Positions 1 through 8,215 are shown, counted from the first letter of the stretch. The stretch: DNA of 64,000 nt from Terrimonas rubra (GCF_042686025.1 NZ_JBHUOZ010000001.1:806001-870000); one strand, 5' to 3'. Program-made: numbers and translations. The notes: generated by a model not told the origin, from the letters alone.

Positions 1-329
1 AAAACAAAGTTCAGCTGATCGGACATTTAGGCGGCAAGCCCGAAGTGAAAAATACCGACGGCGGTAAAAAAGTAGCCACTTTCAGCATGGCCACCAACGA
101 AATTTACCGCAATGCTCAGGGTGAGAAAGTAACCGAAACCCAGTGGCACCGCCTGGTGGCCTGGGGCAAAATTGCCGACCGTGTAGAGAAGTATTTGGAC
201 AAAGGCAAGGAAGTAGCCATTGAAGGCAAGTTGCTTAACCGCAGTTACACAGATAAGGATGGCACGAAGAAGTATATATCGGAAATACTGGTGAATGAGT
301 TATTACTGATAGGGCCGAAAGTTGCATAA
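1..329 (+). CDS. ssb: Single-stranded DNA-binding protein, 5' end cut by window
   Basis: The frame is open from base 3 and begins NKVQLIGHLGGKPEV, which matches the start of the bacterial SSB OB-fold after the first few residues, so the start codon lies left of the window. Later blocks such as WHRLVAWGKIADRVEKYL and GKEVAIEGKLLNRSYTD are typical SSB strands. SSB binds exposed single-stranded DNA in replication, recombination and repair. The protein stops at ELLLIGPKVA directly after the OB-fold and has no glycine-rich linker and no acidic DDDIPF-like tip, which normally recruits partner proteins. This therefore looks like one of the short SSB paralogs common in Bacteroidota rather than the replicative copy. 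Family call is firm; paralog status is inference. Confidence 0.95.
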   Translation, partial: NKVQLIGHLGGKPEVKNTDGGKKVATFSMATNEIYRNAQGEKVTETQWHRLVAWGKIADRVEKYLDKGKEVAIEGKLLNRSYTDKDGTKKYISEILVNELLLIGPKVA

Positions 330-346
330 CCACCTGATGAACACCA

Positions 347-377
347 AAGCCGCTGCACGGTTGTGTAGCGGCTTTTT
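347..377 (+). terminator. Rho-independent terminator of ssb
   Basis: AAGCCGCTGCAC pairs with GTGTAGCGGCTT (one G-U pair) around a GGTT loop and is followed by TTTTTTATTTTTT. It lies 17 bases after the ssb stop codon. Confidence 0.9.
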
Positions 378-400
378 TATTTTTTAATTGCTGGTTGTAT

Positions 401-440
401 GGGACTAGGTACACCTCGCCTGCGGCGAGGGAGACGGGCG
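401..440 (+). repeat. Interspersed hairpin repeat (CCTCGCC/GGCGAGG), copy 1
   Basis: GGGACTAGGTACACCTCGCC followed by TGC and GGCGAGG forms a 7-bp hairpin at 414-430. A near-identical copy is at 3686-3720 (GGGACTGGGTAGACCTCGCC...). Both lie between convergent gene ends. Confidence 0.75.
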
Positions 441-460
441 GGTTTGTTTGACATAGATCA

Positions 461-870
461 ATACTCCGTGTTACGCTGTGAAAAACCTTGGTAATACTCT
501 GTGGTACCAGCCTGCTCCTTTTTAGACATTAGTTTTATGTTTATCCGGAAGACCCCTCCTGCGTCGGGGTGACGAACCCTTTCAAATGATGAACTCCGTG
601 TTACTTTGTGAAAAGCCTCTGTGTTACACTGTGATACAACACTACCTCTTTTTAAACATGGCTTTTTGTTTATCCGGGAGACTCCTGCTGCGTTGAGGTG
701 ATGGGTTGTTTCAAGTGATAAACTCCGTGTTACTTGGTGAAAAAACTCTATGATACTTTGTGGCACCACTCACTCCTTTTAAACAAAGTTTTCCTGTTTA
801 TCCGGGAGCCCCCTCCTGCGTCGGGGTGACGGGTCGTTTCAAATAAAAAACCTTGTGATACTCCGTAGTT
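461..870. repeat. Three-unit tandem repeat, about 130 bp per unit
   Basis: The 548-base gap between ssb and the AhpD-like gene holds no credible gene. It contains three diverged tandem units. The landmark CTCCGTGTTAC occurs at 464, 594 and 723, giving periods of 130 and 129. Each unit carries CTCCGTGTTAC and a TGTG motif, a pyrimidine/A-rich stretch, GTTTATCCGG, a CCTGCGT-type hairpin (about 550-573, 680-703 and 808-831) and TTTCAA. A fourth, partial unit (CTTGTGATACTCCGTAG) trails to about 870. A 103-codon open frame on the minus strand crosses the units but is repetitive and has no recognisable domain, so I do not call it. Confidence 0.85.
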
Positions 871-877
871 CAACATT

Positions 878-1318
878 TTACAGGGGTACCGCCGTACGTG
901 AGCTGATAGCAATACGGTTCCAGGCATTAATGGTGGCTACCGCCATGATGAGTTGTGCAATATAGTTTGCATTAAAAAATTGTTGCGCTTTGGCATAGGT
1001 TTCGTCAGATAAACCATGCTGGTGGATGAGGGTTATTTCTTCGGCAATGGCCAGTACCACTTTTTCCTCTTCGGTAAACAGGTCGGTTTCGCGCCAGGCA
1101 TTGAGTAAAAAAATACGCTGGGTGGTCTCGCCCTGCTTCAGCGCATCTTTAGTGTGCATATCAATACAAAAAGCACAACCGTTGATCTGCGAAGCCCTTA
1201 TTTTTAATAATTCCTTATGCGTTTTGCTTAACTGGCTGCCGGCTAAAAATGCTTCCAATGCATACATGGCTTTATAAGCCTGTGGTTCTAATTCCTGGAT
1301 GTTTAATCTTGTTTCCAT
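878..1318 (-). CDS. Carboxymuconolactone decarboxylase / AhpD-like family protein
   Basis: A 146-residue all-helical protein with the CxxC redox motif of the AhpD superfamily, NGCAFCIDMH, giving Cys48, Cys51 and His55. Members of this family act as alkylhydroperoxidases or reductants of peroxiredoxins; others lack proven substrates. The C-terminal helix (INAWNRIAISSR) is typical of small stand-alone members. It sits 70 bases downstream of a Crp/Fnr-type regulator on the same strand, a pairing often seen in Bacteroidota, so the regulator may control it in response to oxidative or nitrosative stress. The family is clear from sequence; enzymatic role and regulation are inference. Confidence 0.88.
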   Translation of the reverse strand: METRLNIQELEPQAYKAMYALEAFLAGSQLSKTHKELLKIRASQINGCAFCIDMHTKDALKQGETTQRIFLLNAWRETDLFTEEEKVVLAIAEEITLIHQHGLSDETYAKAQQFFNANYIAQLIMAVATINAWNRIAISSRTAVPL

Positions 1319-1388
1319 ATTGTAATTTTTATACTTGCTTTAATAACACAAAACTCCGTTAAGTACTATATAAAAATCTTAAACTGGT

Positions 1389-1964
1389 TTAAGAACGCTT
1401 TTTACTTCGTATTTCACTCAGGTATTCGGGGGTAATACCCAGGAAGGAGGCCAGCAGGTATTGGGGAATGCGTTGTACAAACGCCGGTTGTTTATCATTA
1501 AAGTTGTGGTAAAACGCTTCTTTGGACATACCGTACAGGTATTTGATACGCATTTGCGCCGCCGCATAGGCCCGCTGGTAAATAAAACGGAAATAACGTT
1601 CCATTACGGGGAACTGTTTCAACAGTTCCTGCTGCGCTGTATGGTGTATAGTGAGCACTTCCGATTTTTCGATGGCCTGGATAAAAAACTCCGTTGGCCG
1701 TTGAAATTCGTAAGCCATATTATCGGTCATCCACCAGGTTTCGGGTGCAAATTCGGTGGTTTGCTCCACCCCTTTTTCATTGATGAAGAATTTACGCAGG
1801 CAGCCCTGCAATACAAAAAAGTTGGTGCGGCATATTTGTCCTTCGGTAAGCAGGTTTTCTTTTTTCTTTACCGTGATGGTTTCAAAGTAAGGCAGTATGG
1901 CTTGAAACTCAGCATTGGTAAGGGTAATAAATTTTTGCAGGTGCGCTTTAAAAATTGCCGGCAT
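1389..1964 (-). CDS. Crp/Fnr family transcriptional regulator
   Basis: A 191-residue protein with an N-terminal cyclic-nucleotide-binding-type beta-barrel (roughly residues 10-125, including NFFVLQGCLRKFF and EFAPETWWMTDN) and a short C-terminal helix-turn-helix with YLLASFLGITPEYLSEIR. The EFAPETWW motif recurs as QFAPENWWLSD in the second Crp-like protein at 15429-16022, so the two are paralogs. I see no Fe-S-type N-terminal cysteine cluster. It is probably co-transcribed with the AhpD-like gene 70 bases downstream. Ligand unknown. Confidence 0.9.
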   Translation of the reverse strand: MPAIFKAHLQKFITLTNAEFQAILPYFETITVKKKENLLTEGQICRTNFFVLQGCLRKFFINEKGVEQTTEFAPETWWMTDNMAYEFQRPTEFFIQAIEKSEVLTIHHTAQQELLKQFPVMERYFRFIYQRAYAAAQMRIKYLYGMSKEAFYHNFNDKQPAFVQRIPQYLLASFLGITPEYLSEIRSKKRS

Positions 1965-2072
1965 ATCGTGAGGGTTATCTGGATAAAATTGGGGCTAAAG
2001 GTAGCCCTATTTTTATAGCCAGTTTAAATAGTAGCAATAAGAGATAATATCCTATTAATATTTTTAACATAT

Positions 2073-2093
2073 ACGGCTTATATTGTTAGCCGT
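2073..2093. promoter_or_regulatory. Possible operator dyad upstream of the GH51 gene
   Basis: ACGGCT and AGCCGT form a 6-bp inverted repeat with a 9-base AT-rich spacer, 24 bases before the GH51 start, in the divergent region shared with the Crp/Fnr gene. It may be a regulator site; a chance dyad cannot be excluded. Confidence 0.3.
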
Positions 2094-2116
2094 TTATTAC
2101 CTCTAACTATATTGCT

Positions 2117-3670
2117 ATGATGTTTTATCGCTCTGCTGCCCTCAAAACCTTGTTGATTGTTTGCTGCCTGGGTATTGCTCATTTTACCAGCGCACAGAAG
2201 AGTATCCATATACAGGTGTACCCGGATAGCGCCCAACGTACCATCAGTAAACATATTTACGGGCATTTTGCCGAACACCTGGGCACCTGTATTTACGGCG
2301 GCATCTGGGTGGGAGAAAATTCCCCCATTCCCAATAACAAAGGTTACCGTACCGATGTAGTGGAAGCGCTGAAGAAATTACAAATACCTAACCTGCGCTG
2401 GCCCGGCGGCTGCTTTGCCGATGAGTACCACTGGATGGATGGCATTGGCCCCAAAGAAAAAAGACCCAAGATGGTGAACACCAACTGGGGCGGCACCATT
2501 GAAGATAACAGTTTTGGTACCCACGAGTTTTTAAATCTTTGCGAGCTGTTGGGCACCGAGCCCTATATCAGCGGCAATGTAGGCAGCGGTACCGTAGAAG
2601 AGATGGCTAAATGGGTGGAGTATATGACATCGGACGGCGAAAGCCCTATGGCCAACCTGCGCCGGCAGAACGGTCGCGATAAACCCTGGAAAGTAAAGTA
2701 TTTTGGTGTAGGCAATGAAAGCTGGGGCTGCGGTGGCGAGATGCGACCCGAGTTTTATGCTGACCAGTACCGCCGTTATGCCACCTACTGCCGCAATTAT
2801 AACGGCAACAAGTTATTTAAAATAGCCAGCGGCGCCAGCGATTATGATTATAACTGGACCGAAGTGCTGATGAAGAATATCGGCAACCGGATGCATGGCC
2901 TGTCCCTGCATTATTATACGATCCGCGACTGGAATAAAAAGGGTTCCGCCACCCAGTTTAATAACGAGGAGTATTACTGGATCATCGGCAAAGCCCTGGA
3001 AATAGAAGAGGTATTACTGAAACATATGGCCATTATGGATAAGTACGACCAGCAAAAGAGAATAGGCCTGATGGTGGATGAATGGGGCACCTGGTTTAAT
3101 ACCGAGCCAGGCACCAATCCCGGTCACCTGTTTCAGCAGAACACCATGCGGGATGCCATGGTAGCCGCCCTTACCCTGAATATTTTTAATAAGTATACCG
3201 ACCGCATACAGATGGCCAATATAGCCCAGGTGGTGAATGTGCTGCAATCCATGATACTGACCAATAATGATAAGATGGTATTAACCCCCACTTACCATGT
3301 GTTTGACCTGTACCGTGTACACCAGGATGCTACTTACCTGCCGCTTAACATAACACCCGACCTGGTAACCATACGTAATAAACCTGTGAATACCATCAGC
3401 GCTTCGGCCTCACAAAAGAATGGGGTAACCAGCTTTACCCTGGCCAATATTGATGTGGCAGAAACAAAGACGGTTACGATTGATGTATCGAAATTAAAAG
3501 GTAAAAAACTGAATGGTAAAATATTAACAGCACCCAATATTACCGATCATAATACTTTTGATAAGCCTAATACGGTGCAGCTGGCAGATTTTAGTAAAGG
3601 GGTATTGAAGAACGGGGTGTTAACGGTTACACTGCCGGCGAAGGCGGTTGTGTTGTTGCAGTTGCAGTAG
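2117..3670 (+). CDS. Secreted alpha-L-arabinofuranosidase, GH51
   Basis: A 517-residue secreted glycosidase. Residues 1-26 form a signal peptide (hydrophobic TLLIVCCLGI, cleavage near TSAQ). The TIM-barrel carries GH51 hallmarks: YGHFAEHLG near the start, NLRWPGGCFADEYHW, acid/base Glu201 in VGNESWG and nucleophile Glu322 in MVDEWGTW. The C-terminal all-beta domain follows from about residue 400. GH51 enzymes release terminal alpha-L-arabinofuranose from arabinoxylan, arabinan or arabinogalactan. The predicted export places it in the periplasm or at the cell surface. An alternative start at the second Met is equally possible. No SusC/SusD genes are adjacent, so it is not part of a visible polysaccharide utilisation locus. 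Confidence 0.93.
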   Translation: MMFYRSAALKTLLIVCCLGIAHFTSAQKSIHIQVYPDSAQRTISKHIYGHFAEHLGTCIYGGIWVGENSPIPNNKGYRTDVVEALKKLQIPNLRWPGGCFADEYHWMDGIGPKEKRPKMVNTNWGGTIEDNSFGTHEFLNLCELLGTEPYISGNVGSGTVEEMAKWVEYMTSDGESPMANLRRQNGRDKPWKVKYFGVGNESWGCGGEMRPEFYADQYRRYATYCRNYNGNKLFKIASGASDYDYNWTEVLMKNIGNRMHGLSLHYYTIRDWNKKGSATQFNNEEYYWIIGKALEIEEVLLKHMAIMDKYDQQKRIGLMVDEWGTWFNTEPGTNPGHLFQQNTMRDAMVAALTLNIFNKYTDRIQMANIAQVVNVLQSMILTNNDKMVLTPTYHVFDLYRVHQDATYLPLNITPDLVTIRNKPVNTISASASQKNGVTSFTLANIDVAETKTVTIDVSKLKGKKLNGKILTAPNITDHNTFDKPNTVQLADFSKGVLKNGVLTVTLPAKAVVLLQLQ

Positions 3671-3685
3671 GGTTTGGTTTTATTG

Positions 3686-3720
3686 GGGACTGGGTAGACC
3701 TCGCCTGCGGCGAGGGGGAC
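3686..3720 (+). repeat. Interspersed hairpin repeat (CCTCGCC/GGCGAGG), copy 2
   Basis: GGGACTGGGTAGACCTCGCC, TGC, GGCGAGG: the same element as at 401-440, with a perfect 7-bp stem at 3699-3715. It lies just after the GH51 stop, between convergent genes. Confidence 0.75.
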
Positions 3721-3752
3721 ACCCTTGCTCTTTAGTAATACCAGAAAATATG

Positions 3753-3819
3753 CGACCCCGCTGGGGTCGAAGTATCATTGTTATGGATGTGGTTATAAAT
3801 CTGTGATGCCGATGGCATC
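3753..3819. repeat. Bipartite REP-like palindromes, copy 1
   Basis: Two hairpins 35 bases apart: CGACCCC-GCT-GGGGTCG (3753-3769) and GATGCC-GAT-GGCATC (3805-3819). The same pair, with different loops and a 34-base spacer, occurs at 37289-37354. Conserved stems, order and spacing with changing loops and spacer suggest a mobile or structured REP/BIME-like element. Confidence 0.8.
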
Positions 3820-3839
3820 GGTTAATGTTTTTTATTTGA

Positions 3840-4036
3840 TATAATCCTCTTCTTCTCAGGAGACCTCTCCTTCGTCGAGGTGACGAGATTCTTTGTGATA
3901 CGCTTTACCCCTGTGCAACTACGCTCCCATTGCAGGGTACAAGCCCCTCTGTGTTACACTGTGGAAAAACTTTGTGTTACTCCGTGGTAAAATATTCTCC
4001 CATTGCAGGGAACCTCTCCTGCGTCGAGGTGACGTA
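3840..4036. repeat. Diverged copies of the 130-bp repeat family
   Basis: This stretch repeats the vocabulary of 461-870: GTGTTACACTGTG, GTGTTACTCCGTGG and two hairpins, ACCTCTCCTTCGTCGAGGT (3862-3880) and ACCTCTCCTGCGTCGAGGT (4011-4029). CTCCCATTGCAGGG occurs twice. No gene is visible between the GH51 stop and the rmuC stop (369 bases). Confidence 0.75.
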
Positions 4037-4039
4037 AGC

Positions 4040-5686
4040 CTACTCAGCCGGGGAGGTATCAGCAGGTTCTTCTTCATCTAACGGTAACATGGCTGCCGGG
4101 ATTTCTTTGCTTGATTTAAGGCCCAGGCTTTTTAGTTTTAAAGCATGCCCTATGAGGTGACCATTACCACTGTTTAACTGGTTAATGGCTTTGTTATAGG
4201 CCTGCTGGGTATTATTGATATGTTTACCTACATCTTCAAGTGTATTCACAAAGCCTACAAATTTTTCATAGAGCCGCTCCCCTCTTTCCACAATAGCCAT
4301 GGCATTTTTGCTTTGCTGTTCCCGCTTCCACAGATCGGCCATGAGTTTCAAACAGGCAATAAGGTTGGTAGGACTGATGAGCAAGATCCGCTTGGCATAA
4401 GCATGGGCCCACAGGTCAGGATCGGCCTGAATAGCAGCCAGGTAGGCCGGTTCAATGGGAATGAACATCATGGTAAAATCCAGCGATGCTTCCAGGTTAT
4501 CGTATTGTTTGTTGTGCAGGTCGTTGATATGGTTATACACGGCATTGATATGCTCCTTTAAAAAGCCGGCCTGCTGTTCGGGATTGTCGGCTGCAAAAAA
4601 ACGGTCATAAGCCACCAGCGATACTTTGGAGTCGATGATGATGACCCTTTTATCGGGCAGGTTCACCAATACATCCGGGCGCAGGTTATTACCATTTTCA
4701 TCTTTAATGGTCTGTTGTAAAAAATACTCCCTGTTCTTTACCAGTCCCGATTGCTGCAGGATACTCTCCAATATCATCTCGCCCCAGTTGCCCTGCTTTT
4801 TGGTTTGTCCTTTTAAGGCATTGGCCAGGTTATTGGCCTCGCTGCTCACTTTATTGGTTTGCTCTACCAGCTCCTTTACTTTTTCTTCCAGTGAAAAACG
4901 TTGTTTTGATTCTTTATCATAGGTTTCCTCCACCTTCTTTTTAAAGGTTTCTATATTCTCGCCCAGGGGTTTTAACAGGGCTTCTATATTGGTTTTATTG
5001 GCTTCGGTAAACCGGCCGGTTTTTTCCTCCAATATCTGGTTGGCAATTTTTTCAAATTGTAATTGTGCATTGCGCTGCATATCCAGTATCTCCTGTTTTT
5101 GCAGCTGCAGCTTTTCGGTAAGCGCCTGGTTATTGGCCACCAGGGTGCTGTTGTCTGCAAACAGTTTGTTGTACTGCTCCGTAAGCGTGGTGAGCTTTGT
5201 TTCCTGTTGCTGGTGTTGATGGGTTAATGCCGTATTGGTTTCCTTTAACGCATTGTTCCTGGCCGTAAGCTCACTGCTGAAAGCCATATGATTGGCTTTT
5301 TCTTCGGCCCATCTTTCTTTTACTCCCTGCAATTCGGCTAACTGATCCTGCAACAGTTGTTTCTGTTCCTGCAACAATACATTCAGCTGTGCCTGTTGTT
5401 GTTCCTGGTTTTCCAACGAGGTTAACAGGGAGGCTTCACGGGACTGCAGCTTTACCAGCTCTGTTTCTCTTGTTTCGTATTTGTGATTCAGTTGTACAAA
5501 AGCCTGCTCCTGTTGCGCCAGCCGGTCCTGTGCAATTTTCATGTGGGTGGTCACTTCGTTCAGGTTTCTTTGCAGGTTATCATATTCCTGTTTGGCAATA
5601 GTTTTGTTTTTGTATAACAGGCTGCAGATAAAATAACCGGCCACCAGGCCAATCAGCAACCCTGTTATGATAGCGATAATATCCAT
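4040..5686 (-). CDS. rmuC: DNA recombination protein RmuC
   Basis: A 548-residue protein with one N-terminal membrane segment (about residues 4-24, IIAIITGLLIGLVAGYFIC), a long glutamine- and leucine-rich coiled coil (about 30-220), then the RmuC nuclease-like domain, recognised by KQGNWGEMILESILQQSGL, RPDVLVNLPDKRVIIIDSK and FIPIEPAYLAAI. The PD-(D/E)xK-like core is the Asp and Lys of IDSKV. RmuC limits inversions at short inverted repeats in E. coli, notable here because the neighbouring intergenic regions are rich in such repeats. The C-terminus is acidic (DEEEPADTSPAE). It lies 92 bases downstream of the FAD oxidoreductase gene. Confidence 0.95.
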   Translation of the reverse strand: MDIIAIITGLLIGLVAGYFICSLLYKNKTIAKQEYDNLQRNLNEVTTHMKIAQDRLAQQEQAFVQLNHKYETRETELVKLQSREASLLTSLENQEQQQAQLNVLLQEQKQLLQDQLAELQGVKERWAEEKANHMAFSSELTARNNALKETNTALTHQHQQQETKLTTLTEQYNKLFADNSTLVANNQALTEKLQLQKQEILDMQRNAQLQFEKIANQILEEKTGRFTEANKTNIEALLKPLGENIETFKKKVEETYDKESKQRFSLEEKVKELVEQTNKVSSEANNLANALKGQTKKQGNWGEMILESILQQSGLVKNREYFLQQTIKDENGNNLRPDVLVNLPDKRVIIIDSKVSLVAYDRFFAADNPEQQAGFLKEHINAVYNHINDLHNKQYDNLEASLDFTMMFIPIEPAYLAAIQADPDLWAHAYAKRILLISPTNLIACLKLMADLWKREQQSKNAMAIVERGERLYEKFVGFVNTLEDVGKHINNTQQAYNKAINQLNSGNGHLIGHALKLKSLGLKSSKEIPAAMLPLDEEEPADTSPAE

Positions 5687-5778
5687 TATTGTAAGCTTAA
5701 ACGTTTGTTGTATAACGATGCCGGCGGCAAACTGTTGTACGCAGCCGCAATAAAAATACCGGTAATAAAAACCATAGA

Positions 5779-6918
5779 TTAACGGAAAACCGTATCGGCC
5801 ACCTGTTCGGCAATAACGGAGGATAACGCCACTCCCATACCGTTGCAGGCAATAACGGCATGTATATTAGGCGCCACTGTAGTTACCTGCGGCAATTTAT
5901 TTTCGGTAAAAGCCATGATGCCCGCCCAGCTATAATCTATAACATCTTCCGTATTACCGATGCCATAGGGCTGCAGAATATGCTGCTGTAAAAACCGGTG
6001 CAGCACATTTTGTATGGTACCGGTGGTTTGCAGTTCACAGGTTTCTTCTTCTTCAAAAGCCATATTACGTCCGCCGCCCAGTAATACCCGGTTGCCGAGG
6101 TGCCGCCAGTAATAAAAGCCTTCGTCGAAATGAAAAGTGCCGTGTAAACGCAGTCCGGGTATGGGTTTGGTGACCACCACCTGGCCGCGGCCAGGTTTTA
6201 TATGCAGTTCAGGCAACAGGTTTTGTGTAAAGCCGTTGGTTGCAATAATCAATTGCTGACAGGGAATAATGGCTCCGGGTGTTTGTACATTTATTTGTGT
6301 AGCCAATTGTTCCCAATGCAATAACTCCGTGTGCATACGAATGGTTACACCCATCTGTTGCACCAGGGCCGTTAAGCTGTTCACCAGTTTACCGCTGTGC
6401 AAAGCTCCTTCCAGGGATGAATAGACCAGCGCATCAAAGCCGGTTAAGCCCTGTGTTTGTAAAGCGCCATTATCAATAGTAAAGGTTTGTGGCAGGCCGG
6501 TGATAGACTGGAGGTCCTTATTTAACGTATCAATATGTTCCTGTAAAAAAGCATATTCTTTATAGTTAGCCTGTATTGCCTCATAACCACCACAGGGCTC
6601 AAAACCAATGGCTGCATCGCCCAAAACGGCACGGGTTTTCTGAATGCCTTTGTACCGGTTGTTCACCACTTCCAGCATCAGGTCGTTACCGGTATTGGCT
6701 TTATCGCTGATCAACTCGGTGGCACTGCCGAAGCAGGCAAAGCCCGCGTTGCGGGTAGAAGCACCGGTGGGGATATTACCCCTGTCAATGATCTGCACCG
6801 ATAAGCCGGGCCGGCGTTTTTTTATTTCATAGGCCGTCCATAAGCCCATGAGGCCGCTGCCCGCGATCAAAATATCTACCGGTGCGTACAATATATCCTT
6901 TTCCCAAATGCTGATCAT
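5779..6918 (-). CDS. FAD-dependent oxidoreductase, DAO/DadA family
   Basis: A 379-residue flavoprotein. The dinucleotide-binding Rossmann motif is GSGLMG at residues 20-25, followed by the acidic ribose ligand in IIDRG and the family signature GASTRNAGFACFG. The C-terminal SWAGIMAFTENKLPQV and CNGMGVALSS are the flavin-contacting end of D-amino acid oxidase/glycine oxidase-type enzymes. It should oxidise the amine of an amino acid or polyamine, but the substrate cannot be told from sequence. Relatives include gamma-glutamylputrescine oxidase and sarcosine oxidase. No transport or catabolic partner is adjacent. Confidence 0.88.
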   Translation of the reverse strand: MISIWEKDILYAPVDILIAGSGLMGLWTAYEIKKRRPGLSVQIIDRGNIPTGASTRNAGFACFGSATELISDKANTGNDLMLEVVNNRYKGIQKTRAVLGDAAIGFEPCGGYEAIQANYKEYAFLQEHIDTLNKDLQSITGLPQTFTIDNGALQTQGLTGFDALVYSSLEGALHSGKLVNSLTALVQQMGVTIRMHTELLHWEQLATQINVQTPGAIIPCQQLIIATNGFTQNLLPELHIKPGRGQVVVTKPIPGLRLHGTFHFDEGFYYWRHLGNRVLLGGGRNMAFEEEETCELQTTGTIQNVLHRFLQQHILQPYGIGNTEDVIDYSWAGIMAFTENKLPQVTTVAPNIHAVIACNGMGVALSSVIAEQVADTVFR

Positions 6919-6960
6919 GTGTAATGCCTTTATCAGGTTACAAGTTAAATTTTTCAGGGC

Positions 6961-6991
6961 ATAAAAAAGCCACCTGTTAGGGCAGGTGGCT
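6961..6991 (-). terminator. Terminator of the DUF3127 gene
   Basis: On the minus strand AGCCACCTG pairs with CAGGTGGCT around a 6-base loop and is followed by TTTTTTAT. It lies 20 bases past the DUF3127 stop and just upstream of the FAD oxidoreductase start. Confidence 0.88.
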
Positions 6992-7010
6992 AATCTTATT
7001 TATTTCTATC

Positions 7011-7376
7011 TTAGAAAGGAAGATCTTCTTTGTCGTCATCGCTGGTAAATGTCTGGTTGTATACATCATCGGCAGGCATTTTATCTACCGGTGCTGCATT
7101 GTTGCCACCACCAGAGGCGGCATCTACACGCCAGGCTTTTACATCGGTGTACCAGCGGCCATTGTACTCGCGGCTTTCCACATCAAAATCAATGGTCAAC
7201 TGGTTGCCGGGTTTTAAGATGGCTTCATTTATTTTATCGCCCCAGATAGAGATGCATACTTTTTTAGGGTACTGGCCTTCGGTTTCCACGATAATATCCT
7301 GTTTTCTCCACTGTCCGTTTTTACCTGCTCCTGTTTGTAAAGGCAGTAACTGTATCAATTTTGCTGTAAGCTGCAT
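7011..7376 (-). CDS. DUF3127 protein, SSB-like OB-fold with acidic tip
   Basis: A 121-residue protein of the Bacteroidota family DUF3127: IQLLPLQTGAGKNGQWRKQ, EGQYPKKVCISIWGDKI and FDVESREYNGRWYTDVKAW. The strand pattern resembles an OB-fold. A glycine/asparagine linker (about 88-95) leads to an acidic tail ending TSDDDKEDLPF, closely like the DDDIPF tip with which SSB recruits repair and replication proteins. The family function is not established; binding single-stranded DNA or borrowing SSB partners is inference. It has its own terminator and starts 117 bases after the crtYcd stop. Confidence 0.88.
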   Translation of the reverse strand: MQLTAKLIQLLPLQTGAGKNGQWRKQDIIVETEGQYPKKVCISIWGDKINEAILKPGNQLTIDFDVESREYNGRWYTDVKAWRVDAASGGGNNAAPVDKMPADDVYNQTFTSDDDKEDLPF

Positions 7377-7493
7377 GGGTCATTCGTTTTAAGACGACAA
7401 ATATATAAAAAACAATGTTCACTAAAGGAGACAAGCCGTACCGGCGGTAATAATTCTGTTGTATAAATTGCTTAGTGTAACTGTTCCTGCAGT

Positions 7494-8180
7494 TTATTTT
7501 CGCTTCATTAGTTTTTCGTAAATACATACATTCATCAGCATCAGCAACATACCATAAAACGTATCTTCAAACGGGATGGTGGTAATACGTATGCCCATGT
7601 TCTCGGCATCGTTGTACAATACTACAGGAATAGCCGTTAAAAAACCGTTTACCACTAAAAAGGGTATCAGCGTGATTAAAAAGGATATTAAAAAAGAAAC
7701 CGCATCAAACCTGGCAAAGAAGGAGCGGAAAAAGTAAATAGCCGCAATAAAAAAAGCAGTGAAAAAGAAGGTCCAGGAAGTGTAGTACCTATCGTAAAAA
7801 ATTATACCTGTAAATAAACAGGCTACAGCGGTTATTTTTAAAACAGTATGCGCCCATTTTTTATTTTCCAGTTTTGGAAAGTAACAGCGTATACATTCAT
7901 AAATAAACACACAGCAGTAAGGCACTATAAAAAAGAACAGCACTTCCTCCAGCGGCAGGTTGCCGATATGTATGCCTGAAATATATTTTTCGTTAAACCA
8001 CCATACGCCCTGTTTGGTAAAATACATATCCCAGGCCATATATAATAAGGCAGGGATGATGATAGCAGGGAACAGGTATTTCCATTTGGTATAGTAAGCT
8101 ACTTTTTTATCGAAGCTGAGGGCCAGGGGGCCTAAGAAGGATGCGCCTAAAATTAAAAAGTAAGTGTACTGTGGATCCAT
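7494..8180 (-). CDS. crtYcd: Lycopene cyclase, fused CrtYc-CrtYd type
   Basis: A 228-residue polytopic membrane protein with about seven helices. It contains both halves of the small lycopene cyclase family: NLPLEEVLFF with Glu78/Glu79 in the first half and TIPFEDTFYG with Glu205/Asp206 in the second, the acidic motifs needed for cyclisation. The enzyme turns the psi ends of lycopene into beta rings in the cytoplasmic membrane. It is the last gene of idi-cruF-crtZ-crtYcd, 35 bases after crtZ. Whether it makes gamma-carotene (one ring) or beta-carotene (two) is not visible; the CruF neighbour favours at least some monocyclic product. Confidence 0.92.
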   Translation of the reverse strand: MDPQYTYFLILGASFLGPLALSFDKKVAYYTKWKYLFPAIIIPALLYMAWDMYFTKQGVWWFNEKYISGIHIGNLPLEEVLFFFIVPYCCVFIYECIRCYFPKLENKKWAHTVLKITAVACLFTGIIFYDRYYTSWTFFFTAFFIAAIYFFRSFFARFDAVSFLISFLITLIPFLVVNGFLTAIPVVLYNDAENMGIRITTIPFEDTFYGMLLMLMNVCIYEKLMKRK

Positions 8181-8215
8181 GATGGTTTAAAAACGGGGCT
8201 TTACAATCCGGTTGG

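Noticed and set aside
458..769. 103-codon open frame on the minus strand
   Set aside because: It runs through the 130-bp tandem repeats, repeats its own sequence and has no domain.
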